This document shows, piece by piece, positions 27,115 through 35,565 of a stretch of DNA of 64,000 nt. The stretch is taken from NCBI GenBank assembly GCA_028284385.1, contig JANQRT010000060.1:124001-188000 (forward strand), read 5' to 3'. Source of the DNA: Opitutaceae bacterium (lineage in GTDB: Bacteria > Verrucomicrobiota > Verrucomicrobiia > Opitutales > Opitutaceae). Made by a program: the position numbers and the translations under genes. The notes under the pieces were generated by a model, which was given only the letters and a program-made list of their open reading frames with translations, searched no databases and had not been told where the DNA came from. How positions within the stretch are numbered: the stretch's first letter is position 1; each line of letters opens with the position of its first letter.

Positions 27115-28023
27115 ATGAGATTTCGATTAAACATAGTCTTCCTTCTGACAGCCATCTCGATGGCTCCATTGGTTGCGCAGGATGGTCAGAAATCGGAAGA
27201 GACTGATGAGGAAGCTTCGGACAATTTGTCGTCTAATGAGAAGCTGGCCACTGAGACCAAATCGTTGGAAAAAACCCGAAAGGCTCGAAGCGGCAAGGGA
27301 CTCAGTAAAGAGGAGCAATTGGAATGGGAGAAAAAGTTGCTCGGAAATGATCTGAAACATCGTGGTGATGTGGCTTATCTTCAGCAATGGTCCTTCAAGT
27401 CAGGTGTAACTCGACTGAACACTCCCTACTACGATGGATGGATCAATCTTATCCGGCAAAAGGGGGCCATCGAGGACTTTAGCGAAGGGGGAGATCCTAA
27501 TGATTTACTGGCTGGAGTTCTCGTTAACAAGAACTACGTCGAGGCTTCCGGCTCTGATTTCATCAATTTCTACTCCCTCGTCTGGGTTCCCCAGGATTAT
27601 GCCTTCAGTCTCTTCTCCCAGAGTAATTTCGATAACTACAAGTCAGCCTTGCGTGAATACATGATTGATCAAAGGAAGCTGCTGGCCAATCGAGACGATT
27701 TCGAATCCTTCGATGACTATATACGCTTCAAATTCGGCAGGGACGAGGAGATGGAAAGCTTTGCTGATGGCTATATGATAGAGGCTTCAGAGAGTGATGG
27801 TCACTTGACTTACTTCTTCACTTTCGAGGCGAGGCGGAAGGATAAAAAACAGGAATTCGTTTCCAGCATGGTGGGTACGCTCTCCTATTTTCTCGTTCGC
27901 AATAAGCTGATTAAGGTAGAAACGAGGATGGAATATAACAGCATCGACGATATTTCTCGAATTCTCGAGTTTTCCGATCGCTTTCGGGAGGACTTCGTTC
28001 TCGTTAATGGCTCCAGGAAATAG
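27115..28023 (+). CDS. Secreted protein of unknown function
   Basis: About 302 residues from the ATG at 27115; an earlier ATG at 27070 adds 15 residues that would bury the signal peptide. From 27115 the start MRFRLNIVFLLTAISMAPLVAQ is a standard signal peptide with cleavage after AQ. A charged segment rich in Glu and Lys (residues 25-80) precedes a mixed alpha/beta region with YLQQWSFKSGVTRLNTPYYDGW and HLTYFFTFEARRK. No known domain is recognised. A 97-residue gene follows after 30 bases on the same strand, probably in one transcript. Likely periplasmic or lipid-surface, by signal only. Confidence 0.6.
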   Translation: MRFRLNIVFLLTAISMAPLVAQDGQKSEETDEEASDNLSSNEKLATETKSLEKTRKARSGKGLSKEEQLEWEKKLLGNDLKHRGDVAYLQQWSFKSGVTRLNTPYYDGWINLIRQKGAIEDFSEGGDPNDLLAGVLVNKNYVEASGSDFINFYSLVWVPQDYAFSLFSQSNFDNYKSALREYMIDQRKLLANRDDFESFDDYIRFKFGRDEEMESFADGYMIEASESDGHLTYFFTFEARRKDKKQEFVSSMVGTLSYFLVRNKLIKVETRMEYNSIDDISRILEFSDRFREDFVLVNGSRK

Positions 28024-28053
28024 ACCTCAGGAAAGCCTTAACTCTAAAAAGCA

Positions 28054-28347
28054 ATGAGTCTGAACCGCTACGAGCAAATGCTGTTCAACTACTTGAATTC
28101 CCGGCAGGAGGAGCAGCGATTTTGGAATGCTCGCGTCAATGAAGTGGCTAAGCGTTCAGAAAGACAGGAGGCCGCTGTTCTTGATTTGAATTCCATGCTT
28201 TGGGAATATTTCGAGGAACGTTCTCGATTCGAGTCCCCGTTTCGCGAAGTCGCCATCCATGAGGGGATGGAAAAGATCAGCATGCTTAACCTCGCCGAGT
28301 ATCTTTTAAGAGTCTGGGCGCCTCCGTTTAAGAAACCTGAGGGTTAA
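28054..28347 (+). CDS. Small cytoplasmic protein of unknown function
   Basis: 97 residues, rich in Glu, Arg and aromatic residues and predicted to be almost entirely helical (EQMLFNYLNSRQEEQRFW, AAVLDLNSMLWEYFEER). No signal, no membrane segment and no known motif. It begins 30 bases after the secreted protein gene. Good codon use across its length and a clean boundary suggest a real gene. Function unknown. Confidence 0.55.
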   Translation: MSLNRYEQMLFNYLNSRQEEQRFWNARVNEVAKRSERQEAAVLDLNSMLWEYFEERSRFESPFREVAIHEGMEKISMLNLAEYLLRVWAPPFKKPEG

Positions 28348-28510
28348 TAACCTGTTGATAGATTGGGAGTAACCTAGTTATTCACGTTTTCGCCGTATTT
28401 ATTTACGGAGAATTTATAAATATTGTTTTAAAGATACCCTTTAAAATCCAAAGCATTCCTGAAACCGCTCTTTAGGTGTAGATTAGTGCTTCTTCTAATA
28501 AACACCAAGG

Positions 28511-30244
28511 GTGGACACTCATAAAAATCACGACAGTTTTGGGAGCCCAATTGCTGATTTGGACTTGAAAAAGCGAGTTGATGGCCTCGCTTGTGATTCA
28601 CTTGGCGACTCTCTCTTAGCTTCTGTCGTCCTCTCTTCGCCCATTCCAATGGTCTTGTCGGATCGCGAAGGAAGGGTTGTCTGGTTTAATTCAGCTTTCG
28701 AGAATCTCGGCCAATTTGAACTGGCTCGTTTTAAAGGGAATTCGGTTCGCGATCTTTTCGATGAGATCGACGATAGCGGGTCGGCTATCGAACAATTGCT
28801 CGTTTCGATTAAAGAAGGGGACGCGTTATCCAACGATCTAGAGCTGTATCTAAAATCTGGATCTCTCTTTAAGATTAGTGGTTATGCTGTCGCGGGGGTT
28901 GATAGCGACCAAGGCCTTTTTTCGCTAACCTTCCAGGCGGTTGCGGCGCCTAGGGAATCCGGTCGAAAAAAACAGGAGCCACGCTTGACCCGAAAATTGG
29001 AAAAGGCGAATGCGGATCTCGAAGACATGCTTGCTAACCTGCGGTCTGAAGTGGAACAGATCAAGGGAGCGAATGAAGCCAAGACGATATTCCTAGCCAA
29101 TATGAGTCATGAGATTCGTACCCCTATGAATGCCGTGGTCGGTTTTTGCGATCTCTTGACGAATACGAGTTTGGATAGCGAACAGCGCGAGTGTGTCGAT
29201 GCCATCTACTCAAGTGGTCAAGTGTTGATTCAGCTCATCAACCAGATTCTAGATTATTCCAAGATCGAATCCGGGCATCTCGAATTGTATAGCGAGCGGA
29301 CCAATGTGCTTGAGCTGCTTGCCGAAACCCAGGCCATCATGGCAGGTCGCGCCCGCATGAAGGGAATCGATTTCGTCGTCGAGAAACCCAACTTGGAATA
29401 TACGTATGTAATGGGAGATTGCATACGCATTAAGCAGATCATGATGAATCTTCTCGGGAACGCGATCAAGTTTACCAAAAAGGGTCGCGTATCCATCCAG
29501 GCGAGCTCTTCGAAGTCCGAGCTTGAGGGCTGCGCTTCTTTAAGGTTCGAGATAAAGGATACTGGAATCGGCATCGATGATAAACACCTGACAAAGCTGT
29601 TTCAGCCTTTTCGGCAAGGGAATCGAGAAGTGAATCGGGAGTTCGGCGGGACTGGTCTCGGACTGGCGATTTGCAAAAGCCTTTGCCTGGCGATGAATGG
29701 GGATATTCAGGTGGAGAGTCGCTCAAATGAAGGATCCAGATTTACATTCGAACTCAACCTGCCGATAGCTGACAAAGATGACGTCGAGGAGTTGCTTTCT
29801 AAGAAAGATGGCATAGGTTCCACCATGGACCTTCCCGGCCATTCTGATGATCGGATCAAGATTCTTGTCGTTGATGATAATCCCAACAATCTGCTGATCA
29901 CAACCAAGCTTTCGGAGTATCTTGGCTACGAAGTGCGAACCGTTTCTAACGGTCTTCAGGCTTTGGAGGCCATTGAGGAAGAATGCTTCTCCATAGTGCT
30001 CATGGATATTAGAATGGCTCCCATCAATGGTATCGAAACGTCGGTGCGCATCCGTGAGGGAGAAGCAGGGGAGGCCAATCGTGATATTTACATTATCGCT
30101 TTAACGGCTCATGCGCTGGAGGGGGATCGTGAAAAGTGCCTCGATGCAGGGCTGAACGATTATCTTTCCAAGCCGCTAAATCTCGAGCAGCTTAGTAGAT
30201 CCCTAAAACGCGCTGAGCATGCGATTGTGACGCAGGGGATTTAG
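28511..30244 (+). CDS. Hybrid sensor histidine kinase (PAS-HisKA-HATPase-REC)
   Basis: 577 residues from a GTG. Residues 45-150 form a PAS domain ([22 protein letters not shown]). A short coiled coil leads to the H-box [19 protein letters not shown] with the phospho-His at residue 200. N-box [13 protein letters not shown]1 DTGIGI and G2 GTGLGLAI complete the ATPase. The C-terminal receiver has [17 protein letters not shown] with its phospho-Asp, and the Lys in YLSKPLN. No membrane segment is present, so it senses a cytoplasmic signal. An AT-rich stretch of about 160 bases lies before it. A phosphotransfer partner is not next to it; yhbY follows after 56 bases. Confidence 0.9.
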   Translation: MDTHKNHDSFGSPIADLDLKKRVDGLACDSLGDSLLASVVLSSPIPMVLSDREGRVVWFNSAFENLGQFELARFKGNSVRDLFDEIDDSGSAIEQLLVSIKEGDALSNDLELYLKSGSLFKISGYAVAGVDSDQGLFSLTFQAVAAPRESGRKKQEPRLTRKLEKANADLEDMLANLRSEVEQIKGANEAKTIFLANMSHEIRTPMNAVVGFCDLLTNTSLDSEQRECVDAIYSSGQVLIQLINQILDYSKIESGHLELYSERTNVLELLAETQAIMAGRARMKGIDFVVEKPNLEYTYVMGDCIRIKQIMMNLLGNAIKFTKKGRVSIQASSSKSELEGCASLRFEIKDTGIGIDDKHLTKLFQPFRQGNREVNREFGGTGLGLAICKSLCLAMNGDIQVESRSNEGSRFTFELNLPIADKDDVEELLSKKDGIGSTMDLPGHSDDRIKILVVDDNPNNLLITTKLSEYLGYEVRTVSNGLQALEAIEEECFSIVLMDIRMAPINGIETSVRIREGEAGEANRDIYIIALTAHALEGDREKCLDAGLNDYLSKPLNLEQLSRSLKRAEHAIVTQGI

Positions 30245-30300
30245 CGTCGTGCCTTTTTCCGTTGCCAGCTGCCTAACTCGAAAGTCTCTATGTCTTTCGA

Positions 30301-30600
30301 ATGGACAGACTAAGCAGTAAGGATAAGGCCCAGATGAGGAAACATGCTCAAAGGCTTAAGCCTTCGGTCCGAATCGGGCGAAACGGCATTACGTCACGCT
30401 CTTTGGAAGAGCTGGAGCAGGCCTTTCACAGCCAGGAACTCGTCAAGGTGGCCTTTTCTGGTGATCGTGAAACGGTTGCCAGACTGTCTGTCGAGTTGGA
30501 GGAGGCCTCTCAAAGCGTGTGCGTCGGAGGCGTTGGAAAGCGGCGAAGCTATTTCAAAGCGAAAAAGGGATTGGCCGGCGACCCAATTGCGACCGTTTAA
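30301..30600 (+). CDS. yhbY: YhbY/CRM-domain RNA-binding protein
   Basis: 99 residues, the usual length of YhbY. LKPSVRIGRNGITSRSLEELEQAF matches the conserved first part of the CRM domain with its GxxG-type loop (RIGRNG), followed by LVKVAFSG and a C-terminal GxGKRRSYFK. YhbY binds pre-50S ribosomal particles and takes part in large-subunit assembly. The gene converges with the SpoIIE-type gene, stops 8 bases apart. No regulatory feature is apparent. Confidence 0.85.
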   Translation: MDRLSSKDKAQMRKHAQRLKPSVRIGRNGITSRSLEELEQAFHSQELVKVAFSGDRETVARLSVELEEASQSVCVGGVGKRRSYFKAKKGLAGDPIATV

Positions 30601-30607
30601 GGACTGC

Positions 30608-32332
30608 TTATAGAATTTCCAAGGCCATTAGCGTCTTGTCGTCGATAGCGGATTTTCCTCCTTCGAATTTCTCGACGAAAGTGAGCGCCCTATCGGGAAC
30701 GGCCTCTACGCCATCTTTCCAAAGTTCCGGTAGCTGACTGGCCAATTTATCTAGCCCTAGCATCTCTCCTGACCGATTCTCCGATTCGTAAAGCCCATCG
30801 GTTATAAAAAGAATCCGATCCCCTGTCTCTAGATTTACAAGCTGTTCTTCGTAAATAAGCTCGGGATCAATTCCCAATGGCATTCCATCTGCAGTAAGGT
30901 TTTCCACGGTGTTTTGTTCGTTCCGAAGAAGGAGGGCTGGACAGTGTCCTCCGCTGGCGAGTTTCAAATTCTTGCGTTCGTAGGAATAAAATGCCGCTTG
31001 AGCCGTGATGAACATGTTCAAATGACCAAGTTCTTCATAAATCTGCTTGTTTATCTGGGAAAGAAGCCAGCCTGGTGTTTCCGAAAAATTGAGACGCGAT
31101 CGCACGGCTGTTCGAAATATGGTGGCCAGTAAAGCGGCAGGTACCCCTTTGCCCATTACGTCCGCAATGATGATAAGCAAGCCGTAGTCCTTGATTTCTA
31201 TCGTGTCTATGTAGTCGCCACCTACTTCCATCGCGGTTACGCAGCGCCCGGTAGCGTGACAGAATTTATTGCTGGGAAAACTCGATGGCAGTAACGATTT
31301 TTGTATTTCCGAGGCCACTTCGAGTTGAGCGCTCGATCGCTTTTGCGCTTCGCTACGCTCGAAAGCTGACGCGCTGGCGTGGGCGATGCCAAAGAAAAGG
31401 GCAAATGATTCCCCCAATTCCTTGGCTGTTGTATTCAAAATATGAGGATCTAAATTATGGAACTTGAAGACGACCACTCCTGTCGTGTCTCTCTGGTAGG
31501 CAATAGGACATATGATTGCGGCTGCATTCTCTTCGTGAATCAGGTCCTCTTTCGCCAATGAAGAACAGTCTTCTATCAGAAGCGTTTTATTCTCCCCAAA
31601 TGCTTGCGAAATTGCATGACCTGAAGATATGAATACGCTACTGTCTTTCGAATCAAGCGAGGAAGACCCTTCTGTGGCGGCGAGTTCGAGGAGATCGCCG
31701 CTAGCTAGCCAAACTCCGGCAAAGTCGATATTCAAAATGGATCTCATTCTTTGAATTCCGCTTTGCAGCGCTTTTTCAAGAATCGGGATATTCGCCAAAT
31801 CCCAAGCGACTCCTTCGATGGCTTCAATTTTCGAATAGCTAAGCTGAAGCTCGTTTGTCATAGCCTGGAGCGTCTCGAACATGTCCTGCATTTTGCCCAA
31901 AACGCACACTTGTGAATACAATGATTTTTTGAATACGAAACGATTTCCGTATTCGCAAGGTTCTCGATGCCATGAATCGGCGATATTATCTATAAGAAAT
32001 TCTCCACGGCCTCTTTCGTCCATCGGGTCGAGAGGAAGGCTGACTTTGTCGTCTTTTGGTTCGAATTGCCCAGGATCTTCAATCTCGACCGTCAGTTCGT
32101 CATCCTTCCAGAACCATTTTGCTTTAACTATTTTCGTCGCGTCTTCCTGGCAGCCATGCTCGATGGCGTTGTTCATGGCTTCGCAAAAGACAAGCTCCAG
32201 CTGAGGCCAGACGCTTTCGTCGATTCCTCTTAGCTGGCAGTATTTTCTTAGCGATTCCGCTGCTTGCGCTACATTCGCTAAGTCTGCCGGGACATCACAG
32301 TATCCTATTTCCGTATACGATACGTCATCCAT
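30608..32332 (-). CDS. SpoIIE-type phosphatase fused to RsbW-like ATPase and GAF domains
   Basis: About 574 residues from the ATG at 32332, one base after the stop of the preceding gene; a TTG 48 bases upstream is less likely. Residues 1-130 hold an anti-sigma-type HATPase domain: VFCEAMNNAIEHG is its N-box. Residues about 165-320 look like a GAF domain. The last 220 are a PP2C/SpoIIE phosphatase: EVGGDYIDTI and IADVMGKGVPAALLAT give metal-binding aspartates, ITDGLYES another. Kinase and phosphatase for a STAS partner are thus in one chain. A STAS gene lies 2.6 kb away at 34987. It is the last gene of an exopolysaccharide-type operon. Confidence 0.85.
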   Translation of the reverse strand: MDDVSYTEIGYCDVPADLANVAQAAESLRKYCQLRGIDESVWPQLELVFCEAMNNAIEHGCQEDATKIVKAKWFWKDDELTVEIEDPGQFEPKDDKVSLPLDPMDERGRGEFLIDNIADSWHREPCEYGNRFVFKKSLYSQVCVLGKMQDMFETLQAMTNELQLSYSKIEAIEGVAWDLANIPILEKALQSGIQRMRSILNIDFAGVWLASGDLLELAATEGSSSLDSKDSSVFISSGHAISQAFGENKTLLIEDCSSLAKEDLIHEENAAAIICPIAYQRDTTGVVVFKFHNLDPHILNTTAKELGESFALFFGIAHASASAFERSEAQKRSSAQLEVASEIQKSLLPSSFPSNKFCHATGRCVTAMEVGGDYIDTIEIKDYGLLIIIADVMGKGVPAALLATIFRTAVRSRLNFSETPGWLLSQINKQIYEELGHLNMFITAQAAFYSYERKNLKLASGGHCPALLLRNEQNTVENLTADGMPLGIDPELIYEEQLVNLETGDRILFITDGLYESENRSGEMLGLDKLASQLPELWKDGVEAVPDRALTFVEKFEGGKSAIDDKTLMALEIL

Positions 32333-32333
32333 G

Positions 32334-33512
32334 TCAGCTCGCTTTTTTAAAGGCGGCCTTCCAGAATTGCTTTCTAACAATCTTTTCTACGCCATGCTTC
32401 GAATCGAACGCCTGGTAGGCGGCGTGAGCCCATTCGTCGGGCTCGGTCGTACTGTGGCATCCATGGATATCTGAAAACGAGAGAACGCCTGGCATCACTT
32501 CCTTAAGCCTTTGCTCAAGCTCCTGGTCGACTTCCACCGACCAGTCAAGCGGCCGCGGATGAATCCCGATCAAGCGCATCCTTCCTTTGAATACCTCCTT
32601 GAGCCATTGAAGTCGACGCACGATCAAGGGGCCTTTCCTGCCTGTCTTGAGAAGCAGCTTTCCGCCTCTTCCGTCATGCGCTTGCAGAAGCGTCCAGTCC
32701 ATCTTCGATATTGCGGCCAGAGGGGAAAAGACGATAAACAGGAAGAGGGCGGCCAGTCTTTCAAAAAGGGGAGCGGAACGAACGCGTTGTCCAAGATCGC
32801 TCAAGATGAATGAATCGGTTATGGAAACTCGACAACCGTGCTTTCCGTCAAGAAGCAGTCCTCCGTCCACCGCTACTTCTTCTAGCATAGTGTTTCGTCC
32901 CACCATAGTTCCTGGCATTACGATTGCGTTTTGCACTGTCGCGTTTTCGTCGATTATCGCGTTTTCGCCAACGCAGGCGTAAGGGCCTATCGTCGCATTA
33001 GCACCGATGTCGCAATTCCCTTGTATCCAAAAAGGCGCTTCAAGTTTAGCTTGGCTATGGATACGAGAATGAGGGCCGATCCAGCCGTTTTTCTTGAATT
33101 TCGTTTCAATCCGCAAGGAGTAGTCGTTGATCGAATCCAGCCACTCCCTATGCAAGCCGATCCAGTGTCTGAGCAGATCCCCTTCGCTTTCGACCGGTTT
33201 GGCGAACTGGTTATTCTTTGGCAGACCAACAATAGGCACGGCGTCCTCTGGGGCCTTTTCGTCTGAGGGGATGGGAATTACCTTGGTTGGCCGCGACCAG
33301 AAGGCTCCCTCATTCAAGTATTCGCGTACCTGGTCAGGCCGGTCGGCCGTGTAGAATTGGACTTCTGGAATGGCGATCTTAACCGCTTCGTCCATCCAAT
33401 GAGCTATGAGTGGCTTATCGCCTACTTGCCAAAGACAAAATGGCGATTGGTTACGCCATATGGTATCCAAATGACTCCAATCAGGGATAAGCAGTTTCCA
33501 GATCCTTTTCAT
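32334..33512 (-). CDS. Degenerate nucleotidyltransferase / left-handed beta-helix / sugar-transferase-like fusion
   Basis: About 392 residues from the ATG at 33512, eight bases after the sugar-transferase stop. Residues 15-75 resemble the N-terminus of NDP-sugar pyrophosphorylases (LWQVGDKPLIAHWMDEAVK, VQFYTADRPDQV) but the G-G-x-R-L nucleotide motif is missing. Residues about 150-230 are a hexapeptide left-handed beta-helix (IGANATIGPYACVG, IIDENATVQNAIVMPGT). The remainder aligns with the adjacent sugar transferase: one membrane helix, RMRLIGIHPRPLDW against DMSIVGPRPVVP, and VMPGVLSF against AKPGLTCF. The catalytic Asp-Glu of that family reads Arg-Arg here. It is probably a non-catalytic partner or regulator of the neighbouring enzyme. 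Confidence 0.7.
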   Translation of the reverse strand: MKRIWKLLIPDWSHLDTIWRNQSPFCLWQVGDKPLIAHWMDEAVKIAIPEVQFYTADRPDQVREYLNEGAFWSRPTKVIPIPSDEKAPEDAVPIVGLPKNNQFAKPVESEGDLLRHWIGLHREWLDSINDYSLRIETKFKKNGWIGPHSRIHSQAKLEAPFWIQGNCDIGANATIGPYACVGENAIIDENATVQNAIVMPGTMVGRNTMLEEVAVDGGLLLDGKHGCRVSITDSFILSDLGQRVRSAPLFERLAALFLFIVFSPLAAISKMDWTLLQAHDGRGGKLLLKTGRKGPLIVRRLQWLKEVFKGRMRLIGIHPRPLDWSVEVDQELEQRLKEVMPGVLSFSDIHGCHSTTEPDEWAHAAYQAFDSKHGVEKIVRKQFWKAAFKKAS

Positions 33513-33520
33513 GGTCTTCG

Positions 33521-34255
33521 CTAGTAAGCTCCCTTGCCAAGAAGGACGGCGGGTACGGTCATAAAAAGCAGTTTTATGTCGAGCCAAATGCTCTTGGATC
33601 GGATGTATTCAACATCCAGTAGAACCTGATTCTCGAAATCGAGGTCAGTGCGGCCGCCAACCTGCCAAAAGCAAGTCAAGCCGGGCTTCGCGAGAAGCCT
33701 TTGACGATCTTCTATGGTGTAGTCTGCCACCTCGGCTGGGACCACTGGTCGTGGGCCTACGATGGACATGTCGCCGCGAAAGACATTCCAGAATTGGGGA
33801 AGCTCGTCGATCGAGTACTTGCGGATGAAATTACCGGTTTTGGTAATACGCGGATCGCCCATCAATTTTATAGCCACGGTGTCTTTGCACTGATGTTGCT
33901 CTATCAGTTTTCTGCCGACTTCCTCGGCATTGGTTACCATTGAGCGAAATTTCCAGATTTTGAAACTGCGACCTTTGTAGCCGACGCGATTCTGTTTAAA
34001 TAGGATCGGCCCTCCATCTTCTTTTTTGATGGCGATTATGGTGGCTAGGTAGATGGGTGTCAGGGCCAGCATTGCGCAACTTGACACTACTATATCGAAA
34101 ACGCGCTTAATGCCGTTCGTAGAATTGATAACGCTCCACCACACAACTCGCTTTCCATGGACGCGGAAGGCCATGCTCGCTTTACCTGTGGGCGTTGCGG
34201 CTCTGGCCCAATAATCCGCTAAGCGTTTATCGTTCTGGGTTTTCGGTTCCTGCAT
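33521..34255 (-). CDS. Polyprenyl-phosphate sugar-1-phosphate transferase (WbaP/WcaJ-type catalytic domain)
   Basis: 244 residues. One membrane-associated helix (RVFDIVVSSCAMLALTPIYLATIIA) is followed by the monotopic phosphoglycosyltransferase core: ILFKQNRVGYKGRSFKIWKFRSM, SIDELPQFWNV with the catalytic Asp-Glu pair, MSIVGPRPVVPAEV and KPGLTCFWQVGGR. It transfers a sugar-1-phosphate from a UDP-sugar to undecaprenyl phosphate, starting exopolysaccharide, capsule or glycan assembly. Its start overlaps the uridine-kinase-like stop by 29 bases and its stop lies just before the fusion protein that carries a degenerate copy of the same domain. The initiating sugar is unknown. Confidence 0.88.
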   Translation of the reverse strand: MQEPKTQNDKRLADYWARAATPTGKASMAFRVHGKRVVWWSVINSTNGIKRVFDIVVSSCAMLALTPIYLATIIAIKKEDGGPILFKQNRVGYKGRSFKIWKFRSMVTNAEEVGRKLIEQHQCKDTVAIKLMGDPRITKTGNFIRKYSIDELPQFWNVFRGDMSIVGPRPVVPAEVADYTIEDRQRLLAKPGLTCFWQVGGRTDLDFENQVLLDVEYIRSKSIWLDIKLLFMTVPAVLLGKGAY

Positions 34256-34901
34256 TGCTGGCTAAACGATTTTTTAAATCGACCAGAAATGCCTCTACAA
34301 AAGCGTTATCTTCTTCGGTTTTCCAGACGTGTTGAGCCCACTTTGCGGAGGGTTCGACAAACGTTTTGAACATCGGATATGCCCTTGTTTCCCAAAGATC
34401 CAGTATTTGCTCTAGCGAATAGCCTCTTTCCTGCAGATCTCGTCGAATCCTTCTGATTAATCGAATGTCCGCCGCGGCTTCTATGAAAACGGAATCGTCT
34501 AGGAGGGCGCGGATGTTGGGAAAGTGTAACGCGAATATCCCCTCGAAAAGGATGATGGGGAAGGGTTGAACGACGTGCTGATTTTCGATGCGAGTGTAAT
34601 TCGAAAATTGATAGTCGGGAGCCGATATAGTTCGGCCTTGCAGGAGTTCGTTAATGTGGGTTTCCAACAACCTATCCTCTATTGATTTGGGATGATCGAA
34701 ATTCGTCTTAGAGGCTTCCTCGAGGCTTAGATGGGAAAGGTCTCGATAGTACCAATCCTGGCTGATGCAGGCGACTTGGCCCTCGAAACGGGACTTCAAT
34801 TTCTCTGCTAGCCAGGATTTCCCGGATCCGCTACCTCCTGCAATGCCGATTAACCAGCTTGGCCGTCCATTTTTTTCAGTCTGGGAACCTCTTCTCTCCA
34901 T
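34227..34901 (-). CDS. udk: Uridine kinase-like P-loop kinase
   Basis: 224 residues. Walker A is GIAGGSGSGKS at about residues 19-29; SQDWYYRDLSHL and FDHPKSIE follow, the layout of uridine kinase/phosphoribulokinase enzymes (compare QDSYYKD and FDHPDAFD of Udk). RRIRRDLQERG is the arginine-rich lid. Uridine kinase makes UMP, which leads to UDP-sugars, in keeping with the sugar transferase encoded immediately downstream with a 29-base overlap. Operon head; divergent STAS gene lies 85 bases away, so the shared region holds both promoters. Another nucleoside or sugar could be the substrate. Confidence 0.78.
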   Translation of the reverse strand: MERRGSQTEKNGRPSWLIGIAGGSGSGKSWLAEKLKSRFEGQVACISQDWYYRDLSHLSLEEASKTNFDHPKSIEDRLLETHINELLQGRTISAPDYQFSNYTRIENQHVVQPFPIILFEGIFALHFPNIRALLDDSVFIEAAADIRLIRRIRRDLQERGYSLEQILDLWETRAYPMFKTFVEPSAKWAQHVWKTEEDNAFVEAFLVDLKNRLASNAGTENPER

Positions 34902-34986
34902 TCAAGCTTGGCTAAACTTGGCCGAATAAATGAGGGGTCTGCAAGAAGGGAATAATCCCTCAGAGGAATAGCAATTTATTGATAAC

Positions 34987-35301
34987 ATGAACTCAGTAAT
35001 CGAAGGAAGAATCGACAACGGCACTCTCAAGCTTGGCGTTGGCGTCAACAGATTGGACGCCTCTTCTTCGCGTCATTTCAAAAAAGAATTCGAATCGCTT
35101 TGGTCCGATGGAATCCGGGATGTGGAACTAGACTTCGAGAATGTTGAATTCATTGATAGCTCGGGGGTTGGCGCGCTGTTGGGAGTCTATAAGCGTCTTC
35201 CGGAAAACGAGGCCTCGGTTCGACTGACCAAGGTTAAGGCTCCCGTTCAATCCGTAATAGAGCTGCTCAGGCTGCATCGGATTTTCGAGATATCTAACTG
35301 A
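34987..35301 (+). CDS. STAS-domain anti-sigma factor antagonist
   Basis: 104 residues, a single STAS domain. DFENVEFIDSSGVGALLGVYKRL carries the DSSG motif with the phosphorylatable Ser at residue 58, the same position as in SpoIIAA. In the partner-switching scheme such proteins are phosphorylated by an RsbW/SpoIIAB-type kinase and dephosphorylated by a SpoIIE-type phosphatase. A protein with both those domains is encoded at 30608-32332. The gene is divergent from the udk operon and stands 264 bases before a large hybrid kinase on the same strand. Confidence 0.88.
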   Translation: MNSVIEGRIDNGTLKLGVGVNRLDASSSRHFKKEFESLWSDGIRDVELDFENVEFIDSSGVGALLGVYKRLPENEASVRLTKVKAPVQSVIELLRLHRIFEISN

Positions 35302-35565
35302 AATCGAGTCCGGATTTAGTCTCCTCGACCACCTAGAACGCGGACTTCAGCGGAAACCCTCAAAAAGGGAGTCAATATTGCCTGAAAATAAAAAGTTTTT
35401 TAAAGCGATTCAGGCAGGCGCCGTTCATTAACAACAAATTCCCATACAACAATTTACAACGGTTCATCGCTCGTGAAGATCCCATTTCATCCTCCAGACG
35501 GCTACACGCTTTTTGGCTGAGAAATTGTCCCTTCGATTACCCTATTTCTCCAAGCCTATCGATAT

